From NCBI GenBank assembly GCA_021158645.1, contig JAGGUH010000004.1:1-6319 (forward strand): a stretch of 6,319 nt of DNA. The letters are read 5' to 3'. Position numbers and translations under genes: made by a program. Shown here piece after piece: positions 4,613-6,319 of this stretch (its first letter is position 1; each line of letters opens with the position of its first letter). The notes under the pieces are model-generated. The model had not been told where the DNA came from and did no database searches. It saw only the letters and a list, made by a program, of their open reading frames with translations. The stretch is from a bacterium. Lineage in GTDB: Bacteria; Patescibacteriota; Minisyncoccia; UBA6257; JAGGUH01.

Positions 4613-5269
4613 ATGGGAGAAATAATTGCCAAAAAATTTGTTTTAGGGGTTGGAATTAATATCAATCAGATAGTTCGAGAGTATTGGGAAATGTTAATTT
4701 TAAAAGAAATATCTCGAGATAAATTGAGTGAGTTTTTAATTTTTGCTGGAGGTACTGCTTTAAGATTGTGTTATCAATCGCCGCGATTTTCTGATGATCT
4801 TGATTTTTATCTAAAGAAAAAACTTTCTTTTTCTTTGTTTAAAAGTTCAATTTTTAAAATCAAAAAATTGCTTAAAATTGAAATTGTTGATTTAACTTCA
4901 AAATATTATACTTTTTTGGCTGAATTTAAAATTAAAGAAAAATTTTTACCTCTTCCATTTAGGATAAAAATCGAAGTCCGAAAAAAAATGATCAAAAAGA
5001 ATTGGGAGTTAAAACTATTAACCTCTCCTACGGTTAATTTTCAGGTGCTTTTTTCGGTTTTAAATATTGAAAAAATTCAGGAATTTAAAAAGAAAGCCCT
5101 AATTGAAAGAAAGGAACCAAGAGATTTATTTGATTTATGGTTTATCTCCCAAATCAAGAAAGAGCCCTTTAAAAAACCAAAAATTAAAATAAATTCCAAA
5201 TTTTTAAAGCAAGATTTAGGAAAATATCTTCCAGAAAAATTTAAGCCAATAATTGACCAACTTCAATGA
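4613..5269 (+). CDS. AbiEii/AbiGii-type nucleotidyltransferase toxin
   Basis: A 218-residue protein of the AbiEii nucleotidyltransferase family, the toxin of type IV toxin-antitoxin systems. The signature is clear: FAGGTALRL (44-52), then SPRFSDDLDF (56-65) with the paired acidic residues Asp62 and Asp64 that bind metal and nucleotide, then the strand FRIKIEVRKK (116-125) with Glu121 at a likely third acidic position. The C-terminal motif KKALIERKEPRDLFDLWFI (160-178) is also typical. Relatives such as MenT toxins transfer nucleotides to tRNA ends and block translation; the exact substrate here is unknown. The start has AGGA 7 bases upstream. The stop overlaps the next gene's start in ATGA (4 bp), so the two are co-translated. 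All motifs are present, so it may be active. It is encoded before its antitoxin, the reverse of the classical abiEi-abiEii order. Confidence 0.87.
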   Translation: MGEIIAKKFVLGVGININQIVREYWEMLILKEISRDKLSEFLIFAGGTALRLCYQSPRFSDDLDFYLKKKLSFSLFKSSIFKIKKLLKIEIVDLTSKYYTFLAEFKIKEKFLPLPFRIKIEVRKKMIKKNWELKLLTSPTVNFQVLFSVLNIEKIQEFKKKALIERKEPRDLFDLWFISQIKKEPFKKPKIKINSKFLKQDLGKYLPEKFKPIIDQLQ

Positions 5270-5847
5270 GTGAGAAATTTCTAAAAAAGTTAAAAGAAAT
5301 TGGTAAAAGTTATTATACTTTAGCCGATCTTTCAAAAATTTATCCTGGCGAAAAGGATTCTCTTAAAGTTTTACTTTCCCGTTTAACTAAAAAGAAAAAA
5401 ATTTTAAGATTAAAACGTGATGTTTATATTTTACCAGAAAAATTCTCCGAGATTGAAAAAATTGCCAATCAAATTTATTTTCCTTCCTATCTTTCTTTTG
5501 AGTCGGCCCTTTCTTTTTTTGGGGTTTTAAGCCAAATTCCTTATTCTTTAATTTTTGCCACCCTCCTAAAATCAAAAAAAATTACTCTTTTAGATACTTC
5601 AATAGAATATCGTCAGATAAAAAAGGAATTATTTTTTGGCTATTTTCTAAAAAATGGCTTATATCTTGCTTCTCCAGAAAAAGCCCTTTTAGATCTCCTA
5701 TATTTTGTTTCTCTTGGGAAATTAAAAACAAATTCAAAAAACATCGATTTTTCAAAAATCAGAAAAAAGAAACTATTTAAATATCTTGACAAATATCCTT
5801 TAAAAACAAAAAATTTAGTAAAAGAAATTTTCAAAAATCAAAATTAG
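5266..5847 (+). CDS. AbiEi-like antitoxin / transcriptional regulator
   Basis: A 193-residue protein matching the AbiEi antitoxin family. The N-terminus is a winged helix-turn-helix: YYTLADLSKIYPGEKDSLKVLL (16-37) is the helical part and RLTKKKKILRLKRDVYILP (39-57) runs through the recognition region and wing. The middle carries the typical PSYLSFESALSFFGVL (73-88), and the C-terminal half has YLASPEKALLDLLYFV (133-148), a hallmark of this family. In characterised AbiE systems this protein neutralises the nucleotidyltransferase without a stable complex (type IV) and represses its own promoter by binding inverted repeats; the 16-bp repeat upstream of the operon fits that. Its ATG overlaps the toxin stop by 4 bp. 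Length is near the family norm and nothing is missing. It could alternatively be a stand-alone AbiEi-like regulator, but the partner gene makes the antitoxin role likely. Confidence 0.85.
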   Translation: MSEKFLKKLKEIGKSYYTLADLSKIYPGEKDSLKVLLSRLTKKKKILRLKRDVYILPEKFSEIEKIANQIYFPSYLSFESALSFFGVLSQIPYSLIFATLLKSKKITLLDTSIEYRQIKKELFFGYFLKNGLYLASPEKALLDLLYFVSLGKLKTNSKNIDFSKIRKKKLFKYLDKYPLKTKNLVKEIFKNQN

Positions 5848-5907
5848 AATATCTTTTTTTAAAAGAAATTAAATAAAGGTCGAAAATAAATTCTTTATCT
5901 TAAAACA

Positions 5908-6319
5908 ATGGCAAAAATAAAAGAATGGATAAAGACCCATAAAATTGCTTTTGGTGGCATTGTGGTTGGGGTGGCAATAGTTGGTTTAATTGTTTATGCT
6001 TTAGTTGGCTCTTTTTTAGCAACAAAAAGAAGGGCTCCAGGTTATTGGGCTTCTAAACAACTTTTAGAATCTCCGTCAGTTTCTTTGAAAAGAGAAATAG
6101 ATTTTTTAGGTGAGCGAAAAGAAACCGGTGGAAGAGGAGAAATAGAAATTAGAGAAGGTTCAATGGAGATAAAATCTAAAAATGCCGAAGGTGATTTTGC
6201 TAAAATTAAATCTCTGGTTAAAAACTATCAAGGATATATAGAAAGAAGTTCTAAATCAAACACTAATTTGTATACTTGGATAAATTTGACTTTGAGAATT
6301 CCTTCAGAAAATCTGCTTA
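5908..6319 (+). CDS. Membrane-anchored DUF4349 protein, 3'-truncated by window end
   Basis: An ATG at 5908 opens a frame that runs off the window after 137 codons. The N-terminus is short and basic (MAKIKEWIKTHK), then one membrane helix spans about residues 13-36 (Gly/Val/Ile-rich). The Lys/Arg-rich end suggests the N-terminus stays in the cytoplasm and the rest is exported. From about residue 79 the sequence fits the start of a DUF4349 domain: IEIREGSMEIKSKN, then GDFAKIKSLVKNYQGYIERSS (95-115), then TWINLTLRIPSENL (123-136). These proteins are common single-pass membrane proteins of unknown function. There is no clear Shine-Dalgarno site (AAAGG at 5876-5880 is too far). The gene starts 60 bp after the AbiEi stop and its codons are less extremely A/T-rich, so it probably belongs to the ordinary chromosomal background. 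Confidence 0.82.
   Translation, partial: MAKIKEWIKTHKIAFGGIVVGVAIVGLIVYALVGSFLATKRRAPGYWASKQLLESPSVSLKREIDFLGERKETGGRGEIEIREGSMEIKSKNAEGDFAKIKSLVKNYQGYIERSSKSNTNLYTWINLTLRIPSENLL

Noticed and set aside
667..5269. UGA recoded as glycine, as in Gracilibacteria/Absconditabacteria
   Set aside because: The long genes are complete with no internal TGA, although they contain many glycines written with GGN codons. Three genes end at TGA at sensible places, one in an ATGA overlap with the next start. The only TGA-interrupted frame is a doubtful short one.

Overview
This is a strongly AT-rich, single-strand-biased bacterial window: every supported gene is on the + strand, and the proteins are rich in Lys, Ile and Phe. 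The gene types (small RelE-like toxin-antitoxin pair, short ArsR-like winged-helix protein, PIF1-WYL helicase, AbiE-like pair, membrane-anchored DUF4349 protein) together suggest a small-genome uncultivated bacterium, most likely Patescibacteria/CPR. That assignment is inference, because no rRNA or other marker gene is present. All long genes read through cleanly with the standard bacterial code, and three of them end in TGA.

Layout. (1) 1-512: a type II toxin-antitoxin pair, with the antitoxin cut by the window start and overlapping a RelE/YafQ-like toxin by 16 bp. (2) 513-1141: a non-coding stretch with a terminator-like hairpin, a doubtful 32-codon ORF and a perfect 50-bp palindrome. (3) 1142-3551: two overlapping genes, an ERCC4 (XPF/MUS81-type) nuclease-domain protein with an unrecognised N-terminal half, followed by a PIF1-family helicase with a C-terminal WYL domain. 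(4) 3552-4612: mostly non-coding, with three more palindromes of the same family; two of them flank a small winged-helix regulator that has its own 18-bp palindrome just upstream. (5) 4569-5847: an AbiE-like (type IV) toxin-antitoxin pair in reversed order (nucleotidyltransferase toxin first), with a promoter-overlapping 16-bp inverted repeat as probable operator. (6) 5908-end: the 5' part of a membrane-anchored DUF4349 protein.

How it may work together. The window reads as an accessory/defence-type region beside a more ordinary membrane-protein gene. The nuclease and helicase very probably form one operon and act on the same DNA structure, in branched or single-stranded DNA processing for repair or anti-mobile-element activity. 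The two toxin-antitoxin modules are independent self-regulated units. The four CTGCAG-centred palindromes lie between transcription units. They keep perfect pairing despite base changes, so they look like selected hairpin or dimer-binding elements (bidirectional terminators, a mobile palindromic element, or protein-binding sites) rather than chance repeats. The strongest candidates for something undescribed are the ERCC4 / PIF1-WYL pair and this palindrome family.
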